64,000 bases of DNA, from contig NZ_NQKQ01000005.1 of assembly GCF_002269505.1 (NCBI RefSeq), positions 124,001 to 188,000 of the forward strand, written 5' to 3'. This document shows, piece after piece, positions 54,234-63,575 of the stretch (positions are counted from its first letter, which is position 1; each line of letters opens with the position of its first letter). The position numbers and the translations under genes were made by a program. The stretch comes from Pseudomonas fragi. GTDB taxonomy: Bacteria > Pseudomonadota > Gammaproteobacteria > Pseudomonadales > Pseudomonadaceae. The notes below the pieces were generated by a model. The model was not told where the DNA came from. It saw only the letters and a program-made list of their open reading frames with translations, and did no database searches.

Positions 54234-54728
54234 CTAGAAAGACGCATGGGGCGGGCTGATGCTGAAGTCGCCGCACATCTCCATGCTGTTGCCGTTGTGG
54301 TCCAGCCCTTCCATGGTGAATAGCCGGGCGCTGTAGCAGCTCTCGACCACGCTCAGGTGCAGGCTGCCGACATCGGCCTGGTTCAAGTGATAAACCTGGC
54401 GCCCGTCGATTTCAACGCACTCGATGTAGGACATGGATAGGATGGGGCCGTGCTCGTCTTTTTTGTACAGGTAGATGCCCGACTGGATATTGATATCCAG
54501 CGTGAAGGCCACCGCACGATAAGCGGTTGAGCCAAAGTCATCGAACTCGCCGGTAATGACGATTTTCTTTTGGCTGCTGGCAAAGGTCATTTCCTGCGCG
54601 GTAAACGCGGGTCGGTCCAGCAGATCTGCCTTGAGTTCGCCCCGGGTTCTGGGATTGAAGATTTTTTGTCCTGACTCCTTGAGCCTCAGGACATCCGGGT
54701 TCTCATATACAGGATGATGAAGTGCCAT
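54234..54728 (-). CDS. Hypothetical protein
   Basis: 164 residues from ATG 54728 (MALHHPVYENPDVLRLKESG), with AGGA seven bases upstream; the ATG five codons earlier lacks a site. Soluble, acidic, no signal peptide and no recognised domain. Composition and codon use fit a real gene. Preceded by a perfect small palindrome. Confidence 0.6.
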   Translation of the reverse strand: MALHHPVYENPDVLRLKESGQKIFNPRTRGELKADLLDRPAFTAQEMTFASSQKKIVITGEFDDFGSTAYRAVAFTLDINIQSGIYLYKKDEHGPILSMSYIECVEIDGRQVYHLNQADVGSLHLSVVESCYSARLFTMEGLDHNGNSMEMCGDFSISPPHASF

Positions 54729-54789
54729 ATTCTTTTCCTGCATTATTTTTGTGGGAATTGGCTCTATTAAGGATGGGAAATGAACAATC

Positions 54790-54815
54790 GTCTACTGTCA
54801 TAAATGACAGTAGAC
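54790..54815. promoter_or_regulatory. Perfect 11-bp inverted repeat
   Basis: GTCTACTGTCA-TAAA-TGACAGTAGAC, 62 bases upstream of the hypothetical gene start and in the gap from lon. Without a T run, so an operator or RNA hairpin rather than a terminator. Confidence 0.5.
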
Positions 54816-54876
54816 CTGTCTAGTTCGCGACTTACGCGGTTTTTTGGATCCAATGTTTGGGTGTTGATACAGGCAG

Positions 54877-54924
54877 CCCGACTTGCCTGTTTGCCTGCAG
54901 TGATGCGATCGCAGGCAAGTCGGG
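54877..54924 (-). terminator. Hairpin after lon
   Basis: Arms CCCGACTTGCCTG and CAGGCAAGTCGGG around 22 bases, 15 bases past the lon stop on the minus strand. May be a REP-like element or lon terminator; the T run is weak. Confidence 0.5.
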
Positions 54925-54938
54925 GCCTACAAACAGTT

Positions 54939-57368
54939 TTAAAACAGCACCTTGGCCACATCGGTAAAGCGCTTGGCGAAGTGTACGGTGATGCCTTCTT
55001 TCAGATATTCGGGCAGTTCTTCGAAATGGCCGCGGTTCGGTTCGGGCAGAATCAGTTCGTTGATTTTCTGTCTGCGTGCGGCAATTACTTTTTCGCGCAC
55101 GCCGCCAATCGGCAACACATGCCCGGTCAGGGTCAATTCGCCGGTCATGGCGATGCCTTTTTTCGGCGGCTGATTGCGTGCCAGGGACAGCAGGGCACTG
55201 GCCATGGTTACGCCCGCGCTTGGGCCGTCTTTGGGCGTGGCGCCTTCAGGTACATGCAGGTGGACAAAGGCTTCATCGAAGAACTTGGGATCGCCGCCAA
55301 ACTGCTTAAGGTTGGAGCTGATATAGCTGTAGGCAATTTCAGCCGACTCTTTCATGACTTCGCCCAGTTGCCCGGTCAGCTTGAAGCCGCGATTGAGGGT
55401 GTGAATGCGGGTTGCCTCGATCGGCAACGTTGCTCCCCCCATGCTGGTCCAGGCCAGGCCGGTAATGACCCCGGTACCGCTGATTACCTGCTCGTTACGG
55501 AACACCGGCATGCCCAGTGAGGCTTCAAGGTCTTTGGGGCCGATCTTGATCACGGCTTTGGGGTCGGCAAGCAACTTTACCACGGCCTTGCGTACCAGTT
55601 TGCCCAGTTGTTTTTCCAGCTGGCGTACCCCGGCTTCGCGGGCATAACCGTCAATCACGGCGCGCAGGGCGCTGTCGCTGATGCTCAGTTTGTCTTTGGC
55701 CACGCCGGCTTTTTCCAGCTGCTTGGGCCACAGGTGACGCTTGGCGATCGCGACTTTCTCTTCAGTGATGTAACCCGAGAGTCGAATCACTTCCATACGG
55801 TCAAGCAACGGGCCAGGGATCGAGTCCAGGGTGTTGGCAGTACATACAAACAGCACTTTGGACAGGTCCAGGCGCAGGTCCAGGTAATGGTCGAGGAAGT
55901 CGACGTTCTGCTCAGGGTCGAGGGTTTCAAGCAAGGCCGAGGCGGGGTCGCCCTGGAAGCTCTGGCCCATCTTGTCGATCTCGTCGAGCATGATCACCGG
56001 GTTCATCACTTCAACATCTTTAAGTGCCTGCACCAGCTTGCCCGGCTGGGCGCCAATGTAGGTGCGGCGATGGCCCTTGATCTCGGCCTCGTCGCGCATG
56101 CCGCCGACGCTGAAACGGTAGAACGGACGGCCCAGGGACTCGGCAATCGACTTGCCGATACTGGTTTTACCCACACCCGGCGGGCCGACCAGCAGCACAA
56201 TTGAACCGCTGACCGAGCCTTTGTAGGCCCCCACGGCGAGGAATTCGAGGATGCGCTCTTTAATGTCATCGAGCCCCGCATGGTGAGCGTCGAGCACCTT
56301 GCGCGCGTGCTTGAGGTCAAGTTTGTCCTGCCCCAGCACGCCCCATGGCAGCGCCGAGGCCCAGTCCAGGTAATTGCGGGTGACGGCGTATTCCGGAGAT
56401 CCGGTTTCCAGGATCGACAGTTTGTTGAGCTCGTCATCGATGCGCTTTTGCGCCTGGGCCGGCAGCGTTTTGCCTTCAAGGCGCTGCTTGAACTGTTCGA
56501 TATCGGCGCTGCGGTCATCCTTGGTCAGTCCAAGTTCCTGCTGGATTACCTTGAGCTGCTCTTTGAGGAAGAACTCGCGCTGATGTTCGCCGATCTTGAG
56601 GTTAACTTCGGCTGAAATTTCTTTTTGCAGCCGCGCGACCTCAACCTCCTTGCGCAGCATGGGCAGGACTTTTTCCATGCGCTTGAGCATCGGCACGCAA
56701 TCGAGCACCTGCTGCAGCTCGTTGCCTGTGGCCGATGTCAGGGCTGCCGCGAAATCGGTCAGCGGCGATGGATCATTTGGGCTAAAACGATTGAGGTAGT
56801 TTTTCAGCTCTTCGCTGTACAGCGGGTTGAGTGGCAGCAACTCCTTGATCGCATTGATCAGGGCCATGCCGTAGGCCTTCACCTCATCGGTGGGCTCTTT
56901 GGGCTGCTGCGGGTATTCGACCTCAACCAGATACGGCGGGCGGTGATGCTTGAGCCACATGCTGATACGCACGCGGCTCAGGCCCTGGGCCACGAACTGC
57001 AGTTTGCCGTTTTCGCGGCTGGCGTGATGCACTTTTACCAGCGTGCCGTATTCAGGAAGGCTTTTGGTATCGAAATGACGAGGGTCATCAGGTGGCGTGT
57101 CGACAAAAAACAGCGCCAGGGAATGATGAGGGGATTTGCTGACCAGTTCCAGGGTCTCGGCCCAAGGCTCTTCATTGACGATGACCGGCAGTACTTGCGC
57201 CGGGAAGAACGGCCGATTGTGTATCGGGATGATGTAAACCTTGTCCGGCAAGTTCTGCTCAGGCAACGCCAATTCAGTCCCTCCAGAATGGGGTTGATGT
57301 ACGGATTCGGTATGTTCTACATCGGTGTACTCGGTTGTATTGTCCGGAAACTCTTGCTGGTCGCTCAT
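54939..57368 (-). CDS. lon: ATP-dependent Lon-family protease
   Basis: 809 residues from ATG 57368 (MSDQQEFPDNTTEYTD). N-terminal substrate domain, AAA+ module with VGPPGVGKTSIGKS and MLDEIDKM, and a protease domain with the Ser-Lys dyad in PKDGPSAGVTMASAL and GGVREKVIAARR. The N-terminus with an acidic extension and the length fit the second, heat-induced Lon of pseudomonads (AsrA-like) rather than the one next to clpX. A consensus heat-shock promoter precedes it. Confidence 0.93.
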   Translation of the reverse strand: MSDQQEFPDNTTEYTDVEHTESVHQPHSGGTELALPEQNLPDKVYIIPIHNRPFFPAQVLPVIVNEEPWAETLELVSKSPHHSLALFFVDTPPDDPRHFDTKSLPEYGTLVKVHHASRENGKLQFVAQGLSRVRISMWLKHHRPPYLVEVEYPQQPKEPTDEVKAYGMALINAIKELLPLNPLYSEELKNYLNRFSPNDPSPLTDFAAALTSATGNELQQVLDCVPMLKRMEKVLPMLRKEVEVARLQKEISAEVNLKIGEHQREFFLKEQLKVIQQELGLTKDDRSADIEQFKQRLEGKTLPAQAQKRIDDELNKLSILETGSPEYAVTRNYLDWASALPWGVLGQDKLDLKHARKVLDAHHAGLDDIKERILEFLAVGAYKGSVSGSIVLLVGPPGVGKTSIGKSIAESLGRPFYRFSVGGMRDEAEIKGHRRTYIGAQPGKLVQALKDVEVMNPVIMLDEIDKMGQSFQGDPASALLETLDPEQNVDFLDHYLDLRLDLSKVLFVCTANTLDSIPGPLLDRMEVIRLSGYITEEKVAIAKRHLWPKQLEKAGVAKDKLSISDSALRAVIDGYAREAGVRQLEKQLGKLVRKAVVKLLADPKAVIKIGPKDLEASLGMPVFRNEQVISGTGVITGLAWTSMGGATLPIEATRIHTLNRGFKLTGQLGEVMKESAEIAYSYISSNLKQFGGDPKFFDEAFVHLHVPEGATPKDGPSAGVTMASALLSLARNQPPKKGIAMTGELTLTGHVLPIGGVREKVIAARRQKINELILPEPNRGHFEELPEYLKEGITVHFAKRFTDVAKVLF

Positions 57369-57398
57369 GGGGCACCTGCGCAATTGGGTATGAGGATT

Positions 57399-57426
57399 AG
57401 ATGGGGCGTGGTGCCAGTGGTTTCAA
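57399..57426 (-). promoter_or_regulatory. Sigma-32 (RpoH) heat-shock promoter of lon
   Basis: On the minus strand, TTGAAA (57426-57421), 14 bases, then CCCCATCT (57406-57399), 30 bases before the lon start. Matches the RpoH consensus CTTGAAA-N13-17-CCCCATNT almost completely. Confidence 0.82.
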
Positions 57427-57681
57427 TGGTGAAGAGACTTTCATCCTGAATTGCCCTGGGAGGGGCGTTGTGCGGATTATTTAGAGGCGAATTGCAAACC
57501 TTGATCGCCAATAACTTGACTGTAGACGCCCAACATTTATTAGGTGATCTTCTGTTGTGCGGACGCGGAACAGCGAAAAATAAAAAGACGGATCAGAAAG
57601 TCATTTATTTGACTTTCGTCAGGATGCAGAGGGAACGCTTATGTGGAAGTTGGCATTCACTCAACGGATTGAGGATGCAGC

Positions 57682-60024
57682 ATGAAGCTGCGTAACAGTT
57701 TTCAGGCGCGTATCAGCCTGTTTCTTGCCTTGCTCCTGCTGCTGGTAATAGGTGCGGTGTACTTCGCCGTTAAAGCCGTAACCATTACCGTGGCCAGCGA
57801 CCAGGCGCAAGAGCAGCTCAAAACCGGCACCCGGGTATTTGAGCGCTTTATGGAGTTGCGCTGGCGCCGTATCCAGTACGGCCTCAACTGGCTGACCAAT
57901 GACTCGGATTTTCGTGAGGCGACGATCAATGGCAGCCCTTCGCTTATAGAGCACGCCCTGCGGGAGTTCGAGTCGAGCCTGCATGGCAGTGAGCTGTTTG
58001 TGCTGGACCTGGACGGCAATATCATTACCAGCACCCTCAAGGGCCTGCCCCCCGGGCAGGAGTTCCCTTATGCCAAGGCACTGCGGCTGGCCCGTCGCAA
58101 CACGCAAACCATGGTCATCGGCATCCTTGCGGGGCGCCCCTACATGCTGGTGCAAGGGGTGGTGCTGGGGCCTTTGCCAGTAGTGCGCGTGGTCTCGGGG
58201 ATGCCGATGGACGACGTGTTTGCCCATGAATTGAGCTCGCTGAGCAACCTTGAAGTGTCGTTCATGACGGTCAAGCCAGGCGAAAGCGGCATACTGAGCA
58301 GCACCCAGCCGGACTTTATGAGCGCCAGCATCGTCGAATTCGTGCAGGAGCACACACCGGGCGCGGCGATCCACTTCAGCGAATTCCACGGCCAGCGCTT
58401 TCTGGGCCAGATGCTGCAACTGGCCAACTCCGGCGACCCGGACAACGGGCAGGTAATGGCGGTGTTGCAAAGCCCGCTGGATCAGACGATGCAGGCATTC
58501 AACTCACTGGACCGCAAGTTTCTATGGATCTCCGTGGGGGCATTGCTGGCGTCATTACTCGGTGCATTGTGGCTGGCGCGGGCAGTTTCGCGCCCGGTCA
58601 GCCTGTTGGCGGAGGCAGCGCAGCGCATTGGCCGGGGCAACTATGAAACGAGGGTGGAGCTAACACGCAGGGACGAACTGGGATTTCTCGCCCGGGCGAT
58701 CAACGCCATGCAAAGCGGGATTGCCGTGCGCGAGCAGCAACTGGCGCATAACGCCTTGCACGACCCGCTTACCGGCTTGCCCAACCGTGCCCTGGCCATG
58801 GAGCGCCTGGGCAGCGCGATCAGCGCAAGGCGCAGTGTGGTGTTGATTTACCTGGGGATCGAAAACTATCGTGTGATCAATGAAGGCTTCGGCCCCGAGG
58901 GTGTGGAGCTGATCATGCGCGAATCCGCCCGCGTGATGCTCGACGCCTTGCGTGAACGGGATACGGCGGCACGCATCACTGGCAACGAGTTCTTGTTACT
59001 GCTTGAAAGCACCCAGATCGATGTGGGTGTGGCGATGGCGGATAGGTTGTATGCATTGCTCAAGCGTCCGCTGAGCATCGATGGGCATGAGGTGGCGCTG
59101 GAGGTCTGCATGGGCATTGCGATCTACCCGCTCAATGGGCAGAGCGCCGAAGAGCTGATCAACCGCGCAGCGATTGCACGCCGCGATGCCGCCGCTTTGC
59201 CAGGTTATTTACAGGTGTACCAGCAGGATCGAGACCTGGCCCATCAACGGCAAATTCAGCTGATCAGGGACTTGCGCAGTGCCGCCAGCGAAGGCCAGTT
59301 GCAATTGTATTACCAGCCCAAAATGGATATCCGCAGTGGCCATGTGCGCCAGGCTGAAGCGCTGTTGCGCTGGCAACACCCGGAACTGGGCATGGTCTCA
59401 CCGGCGGAATTTATCCCGCTGGCTGAGCGCACTGGCAGCATGTTCCTGCTGACGGGCTGGGTCATCGAGGAAGGTATTCGCCAGTTGGCCGAGTGGAACC
59501 GCAAGGGCCTGTATCTGCAGCTTTCGCTGAATATTTCGGCGGAGGATTTGCACGGTGAAACGCTGTTGATGACAGTCGAACGCCTACTCAAACGTTATCA
59601 GTTGTCGGCCGAGCAACTGATATTCGAAATCACCGAAAGCACGGCCATGCGCGACCCCGAACATTCGCTCAGCGTGCTCGAAAAGCTGCGTGATGGCGGC
59701 ATCAGCTTGTCGGTGGATGACTTCGGCACCGGTTATTCGTCGCTGGCGCACCTTAAGCGCTTGCCGGTGCAGGAGCTGAAAATCGATCAGTCGTTTATCC
59801 GCAACCTCGACGAGACCAGCGAAGACGCGGTGATCGTGCGCTCAACCATCGAAATGAGCCACAACCTGGGGCTCAAGGTGGTGGCTGAAGGCGTGGAGTA
59901 TCAACATACCCTCGAACTGCTGGAGCGTTGGCACTGTGATACGGCCCAGGGCTATCTGATCAGTCGGCCCATGGATGCCGTGGCGTTCGAGGCCTGGACG
60001 TCGAAGTTTCGGGCTGTTGTCTGA
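57682..60024 (+). CDS. Membrane GGDEF/EAL protein, probable c-di-GMP phosphodiesterase
   Basis: 780 residues. Transmembrane helix (LFLALLLLLVIGAVYFAV), periplasmic sensor (about 35-275), second helix (ISVGALLASLLGALWLARAV), HAMP (about 295-345), degenerate GGDEF (motif position TGNEF, residues 433-437) and EAL domain with EALLRW from 559, DDFGTGYSS and LKIDQSFI. The EAL residues are intact, while the GGDEF lacks the catalytic Gly and Asp, so it should degrade c-di-GMP, with the GGDEF perhaps sensing GTP. Divergent from lon; terminator follows. Confidence 0.92.
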   Translation: MKLRNSFQARISLFLALLLLLVIGAVYFAVKAVTITVASDQAQEQLKTGTRVFERFMELRWRRIQYGLNWLTNDSDFREATINGSPSLIEHALREFESSLHGSELFVLDLDGNIITSTLKGLPPGQEFPYAKALRLARRNTQTMVIGILAGRPYMLVQGVVLGPLPVVRVVSGMPMDDVFAHELSSLSNLEVSFMTVKPGESGILSSTQPDFMSASIVEFVQEHTPGAAIHFSEFHGQRFLGQMLQLANSGDPDNGQVMAVLQSPLDQTMQAFNSLDRKFLWISVGALLASLLGALWLARAVSRPVSLLAEAAQRIGRGNYETRVELTRRDELGFLARAINAMQSGIAVREQQLAHNALHDPLTGLPNRALAMERLGSAISARRSVVLIYLGIENYRVINEGFGPEGVELIMRESARVMLDALRERDTAARITGNEFLLLLESTQIDVGVAMADRLYALLKRPLSIDGHEVALEVCMGIAIYPLNGQSAEELINRAAIARRDAAALPGYLQVYQQDRDLAHQRQIQLIRDLRSAASEGQLQLYYQPKMDIRSGHVRQAEALLRWQHPELGMVSPAEFIPLAERTGSMFLLTGWVIEEGIRQLAEWNRKGLYLQLSLNISAEDLHGETLLMTVERLLKRYQLSAEQLIFEITESTAMRDPEHSLSVLEKLRDGGISLSVDDFGTGYSSLAHLKRLPVQELKIDQSFIRNLDETSEDAVIVRSTIEMSHNLGLKVVAEGVEYQHTLELLERWHCDTAQGYLISRPMDAVAFEAWTSKFRAVV

Positions 60025-60031
60025 GGCACAT

Positions 60032-60064
60032 AAACGGTGGCTATCCACAGATAGCCGCCGTTTT
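60032..60064 (+). terminator. Rho-independent terminator of the GGDEF/EAL gene
   Basis: AAACGGTGGCTATC and GATAGCCGCCGTTTT with loop CACA. The stem closely resembles that at 60974-61009. Confidence 0.85.
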
Positions 60065-60123
60065 CAATGGCAGCTTAACCACTTGCTCATAGGGTTGAAC
60101 CTCATTAAACCCTTACTGGTGTG

Positions 60124-60768
60124 TTAACGCCAAATGACTAGCTCGATATTTCCTTTGTCGATCATACCGTCTTGTTGATCGGCTCTGCTGTGCTGGTCCA
60201 ATTGTCTGTTGAGGTCGGGGCGACTCAGGATTTCTCGGGCCAGCGATACATTCAAATCATCACCTGCACGGCCGCTCATGGGTTTGTTGGCCATCTCGCG
60301 AATACTGTTTTGCGTGATAAAGCCCGGCTTGTTTTTATCTTCGAAGGCATCCCAGTTGTTTAGCAGGCCCTTGGCAAGTTGTTTGTCGTCCATGCCTGCA
60401 GGGTGACTGGAGAGTGGCCCCTGCTCTGGAAAATTCTGCCTGTTATCGAAGTTCAAAGCTTGCATGTTGGAGGCTCCACCGAACGCCGGATTACCCATCA
60501 TAGAGCTTATAAAACTCTTGAATTGTTCGAACATGTTTGACAGGAAACTGCTTTGGAAATTGTTGTTGCCATTGTTGCCATTGTTGGCATTGTTGTATTG
60601 CTCATACTGAGCGGGGGAAGGGGCGCTTCCAAACGGGATGGTGTTGTTGAACGACGGTGATTGCCCCTGATTCAGCGTCATGAACGGTAGGGGCTTTGTG
60701 TTGGTATTCCAGGCCCCGGAATTTCCACTATGCCAACTGCTATTTATTCCGTGGATAGATGATGTCAT
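60124..60768 (-). CDS. Harpin-like/putative secreted protein, Asn-rich, no cysteine
   Basis: 214 residues, no Cys, N-terminal half rich in Ser, Asn, Gly and Gln with a run NNANNGNNGNNN; hydrophilic and without a Sec signal, like harpins and other type III-secreted proteins. The C-terminal half is folded-looking (LAKGLLNNWDAFEDKNKPGF, REILSRPDLNRQLDQ pattern) and resembles a segment seen in some putative type III effectors. No type III secretion or chaperone gene is in the window. Assignment is from composition and pattern. Confidence 0.55.
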   Translation of the reverse strand: MTSSIHGINSSWHSGNSGAWNTNTKPLPFMTLNQGQSPSFNNTIPFGSAPSPAQYEQYNNANNGNNGNNNFQSSFLSNMFEQFKSFISSMMGNPAFGGASNMQALNFDNRQNFPEQGPLSSHPAGMDDKQLAKGLLNNWDAFEDKNKPGFITQNSIREMANKPMSGRAGDDLNVSLAREILSRPDLNRQLDQHSRADQQDGMIDKGNIELVIWR

Positions 60769-60973
60769 CGGTTATCTCCAATAGATTTCAAGGGTGTGAC
60801 GCGCAATCCAGATGAGGTGCACTGACAATAAGTGCTGACTTCAAGCATCCGGCAAGGTCACTCGGTTGTGTGTGGCGCCGGAGCCGATTTAAGTTCAGTG
60901 TCTGCCAGTGAAGGCGGGTTTAAGTTATGTCACCGGTTAACTCGAAACCTTCCCTTGTTGATCTGAAGACCAC
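60769..60973. other. Intergenic region between the harpin-like gene and the gcd terminator
   Basis: About 200 bases, which must hold the promoter of the harpin-like gene (minus strand). No hrp box (GGAACC-N16-CCACNNA) was recognised by eye. Confidence 0.45.
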
Positions 60974-61009
60974 AAAAAAAGGCGGCTATCTCTCGATAGC
61001 CGCCTTTTT
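60974..61009 (-). terminator. Bidirectional terminator after gcd
   Basis: GGCGGCTATC-TCTC-GATAGCCGCC with seven A on the left and five T on the right; the minus-strand reading has the longer U run, so it ends the gcd transcript. Confidence 0.92.
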
Positions 61010-61027
61010 CAGTACCCGCTGTAAAGC

Positions 61028-63445
61028 TTACTCAGCGAGTTTGAACGCCATGACATAGTCACCTTTTTTAGTGCCCAGACCGCCATGACCGCCCGCCATG
61101 ACCAGCACGTATTGGGTGCCGTCCTTGCCGGTGTAGGTCATTGGAGTGGTCTGGCCGCCAGCAGGCAGGCGACCTTCCCACAGTACTTTACCGTTGCTTA
61201 CGTCGTAAGCACGCAGGTACTGGTCAAGGGTACCGCTCAGGAAGGCCACACCACCTGCGGTGGTGAAGGTCCCGCCCAGGCTTGGAACACCCATGGACAA
61301 CGGGATCGGAACCGGCGAGCTGTCACGCACGGTACCGTTTTTGTGTTTCCAGATCACTTCGTTGTTGGTCAGGTCGACTGCAGCAACATAACCCCACGCC
61401 GGTGCCTGGCAAGGCAGGCCCAGTGGCGACAACAGTGGCTCCAGAATCACGCCGTAAGGTGCGCCTTTGTTCGGTTGAACGCCGGAGGTTTCGCCTTTGC
61501 GCGGGCCCATTGCAGCCACGTCGGCCTGCGGAACCAGCTTGGAGGTGAACGCCATGTAGCTCGGGTTCAGGAAGGCAATCTGGCGAACCGGGTCAACCGA
61601 GATGCCGCCCCAGTCGAACACGCCGAAGTTGCCTGGATAAACGATCGAACCTTGCAGCGATGGCGGGGTGTACATGCCGTCATAACGCAGGGATTTGAAG
61701 TTGATCCGGCACAGCATCTGGTCGAATGGAGTCACGCCCCACATGTCACGCTCGGTCAGTACCGGCGGGATCATGTTCAGGTCCGAACGAGGCTGTGTCG
61801 GTGCAGTGTGGTCACCTTCTACAGCGCCGCCCGGGGCAGGGATCTCGGTGATCGGCACAATGGCTTCGCCAGTGCGACGGTCCATGACGTAGATGCTGCC
61901 TTGTTTGGTGGAAGCCAGCAGGGCCGGTTTCACGCCATCGGCGGTTTTCAGGTCCATCAGGGTTGGTTGACCACCTACGTCCATGTCCCACAGGTCATGG
62001 TGAGTAAGCGGACGGTACCAGCGGACTTTACCGGTGTTGATGTCCAGGGCGGTGATGCCAGCGGCATAACGTTCGGAATCTTCGGTACGGTCGCCGCCAA
62101 ATTGGTCAGGGGTCTGGTTACCCATCGGCAGGTACAGCATGCCGAGGTCTTCGTCGACAGCGAACATCGACCACATGTTGGGCGAGTTACGGGTGTAGGT
62201 TTCGCCTTCAGCAATCGGAGTGGTTTTCTCCGGGTTGCCGCTGTCCCAGTTCCAGACCAGCTTGCCGGTACGTACGTCGTACGCACGGATCACGCCCGAC
62301 GGCTCGTCGTTGGAAATGTTGTCGGTCACGTGGCCGCCAATCACGACCAGATCTTTGGTCACGGCAGGTGGCGAAGTGGAGTAGTAACCACCCGGTGCAA
62401 AGTTGCCGATGTTGTGACGCAGGTCTACCGCACCATTGGTACCGAAGTCTTCGCACACTTTACCGGTGTCGGCGTTCAGGGCGATCAGACGGGTGTCGGC
62501 AGTCGGCAGGAACAGGCGACGCGGGCACGAGTTGCTGGATGTGGCAGCAGCAGGCTCGGCAGCGCTTTGTTCAGTGCTGGCTTTGGCGTAGGCATTTTCG
62601 TCGTGATAAGTCACGCCGCGGCAGGTCATGTGTGCCCAGCCTTTGAAGTTTTCAGCGTTCTGAGTGCTGATCTTCGGATCGTAACGCCAGATTTCCTTGC
62701 CGGTGTCCGGGTCAAGGGCAATTACCTGGCTGTGTGGAGTACACACATACAGCATGCCGTTGACTTTCAGCGGGGTGTTCTCGGCGGTTGTTTCGCCGGG
62801 ATCGCCTTCACCTGGCATGTCACCGGTGCGGAATGTCCAGGCTGGAACCAGCTTGTGGGCATTCTCAGGGGTGATTTCTTTCAGCGGCGAGTAACGGTCA
62901 CCAAAAGCGGTGCGGCCGTAGGACTGCCAGTCGCCATCGGGCATGGCCGGTGCGGCGTTGGTCATGCCGGGTACGGCATCACGATCCAGTTGGCCTTTGA
63001 TTTCACCCGGGCTGGTGAATTGGCTGGCCAGTGCAGCAGCACCTGCCAGAACCACGGCAACGCTCAGTGCGCCGGTAGCCAAAGGTGCCGACTGACCGCG
63101 CAGAACCGGACGACGGAACCATGGCAGCAGCAGGACGATACCGATGGCGAACCACATGGCCAGGCGCGGCACCAGTTGCCACCAGTCCAGACCGACTTCC
63201 ATCAGTGCCCATACGGTGCTGGCGAACAGCGTCAGCGCGTATAGAGCCAGTGCGGCGCGGCGACCGGCAATCAGCAGCGCGCCCGACAAGCCAAAACCGA
63301 TACCGGCCAGTAGGTAGTACCACGACCCGCCCAGCGTGACCAGTTTGATACCCCCGGCCAACATGGCCAGGCCCATTAGCAGCAGCAAGATACCGAGGAG
63401 GCTCGGTAGCAGGCGGCTTCGACTGAAAGCACCTTCAGTGCTCAT
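61028..63445 (-). CDS. gcd: Membrane-bound PQQ-dependent glucose dehydrogenase
   Basis: 805 residues from ATG 63445 (MSTEGAFSRSRLLPSLLGIL). Five transmembrane helices in the first 140 residues, then the eight-bladed PQQ propeller with GDWQSYGRTAFGDRYSPLKE, TFRTGDMPGEGDPGETTAEN and DLWDMDVGGQPTL. Oxidises glucose to gluconate in the periplasm and passes electrons to ubiquinone. The adjacent OprB-like porin gene upstream fits direct glucose oxidation as in Pseudomonas. PQQ is needed but its genes are elsewhere. Confidence 0.95.
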   Translation of the reverse strand: MSTEGAFSRSRLLPSLLGILLLLMGLAMLAGGIKLVTLGGSWYYLLAGIGFGLSGALLIAGRRAALALYALTLFASTVWALMEVGLDWWQLVPRLAMWFAIGIVLLLPWFRRPVLRGQSAPLATGALSVAVVLAGAAALASQFTSPGEIKGQLDRDAVPGMTNAAPAMPDGDWQSYGRTAFGDRYSPLKEITPENAHKLVPAWTFRTGDMPGEGDPGETTAENTPLKVNGMLYVCTPHSQVIALDPDTGKEIWRYDPKISTQNAENFKGWAHMTCRGVTYHDENAYAKASTEQSAAEPAAATSSNSCPRRLFLPTADTRLIALNADTGKVCEDFGTNGAVDLRHNIGNFAPGGYYSTSPPAVTKDLVVIGGHVTDNISNDEPSGVIRAYDVRTGKLVWNWDSGNPEKTTPIAEGETYTRNSPNMWSMFAVDEDLGMLYLPMGNQTPDQFGGDRTEDSERYAAGITALDINTGKVRWYRPLTHHDLWDMDVGGQPTLMDLKTADGVKPALLASTKQGSIYVMDRRTGEAIVPITEIPAPGGAVEGDHTAPTQPRSDLNMIPPVLTERDMWGVTPFDQMLCRINFKSLRYDGMYTPPSLQGSIVYPGNFGVFDWGGISVDPVRQIAFLNPSYMAFTSKLVPQADVAAMGPRKGETSGVQPNKGAPYGVILEPLLSPLGLPCQAPAWGYVAAVDLTNNEVIWKHKNGTVRDSSPVPIPLSMGVPSLGGTFTTAGGVAFLSGTLDQYLRAYDVSNGKVLWEGRLPAGGQTTPMTYTGKDGTQYVLVMAGGHGGLGTKKGDYVMAFKLAE

Positions 63446-63575
63446 AGTGTGGTTCTCCGTTACGTTAGAGGTGTTCCCGCGAGAGTGGGTCTTTAAGGGA
63501 CGAACTGGCACGGGAGTGAATCAGCTAAATAGGTTCTTGAATGCAACCTTCAAGGTTGCCGTTGCAGTCCGTTTG

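Noticed and set aside
61085..63244. 719-codon plus-strand frame opposite gcd
   Set aside because: Shadow frame with a His/Gly/Val-rich composition typical of antisense to a propeller protein; gcd is certain.
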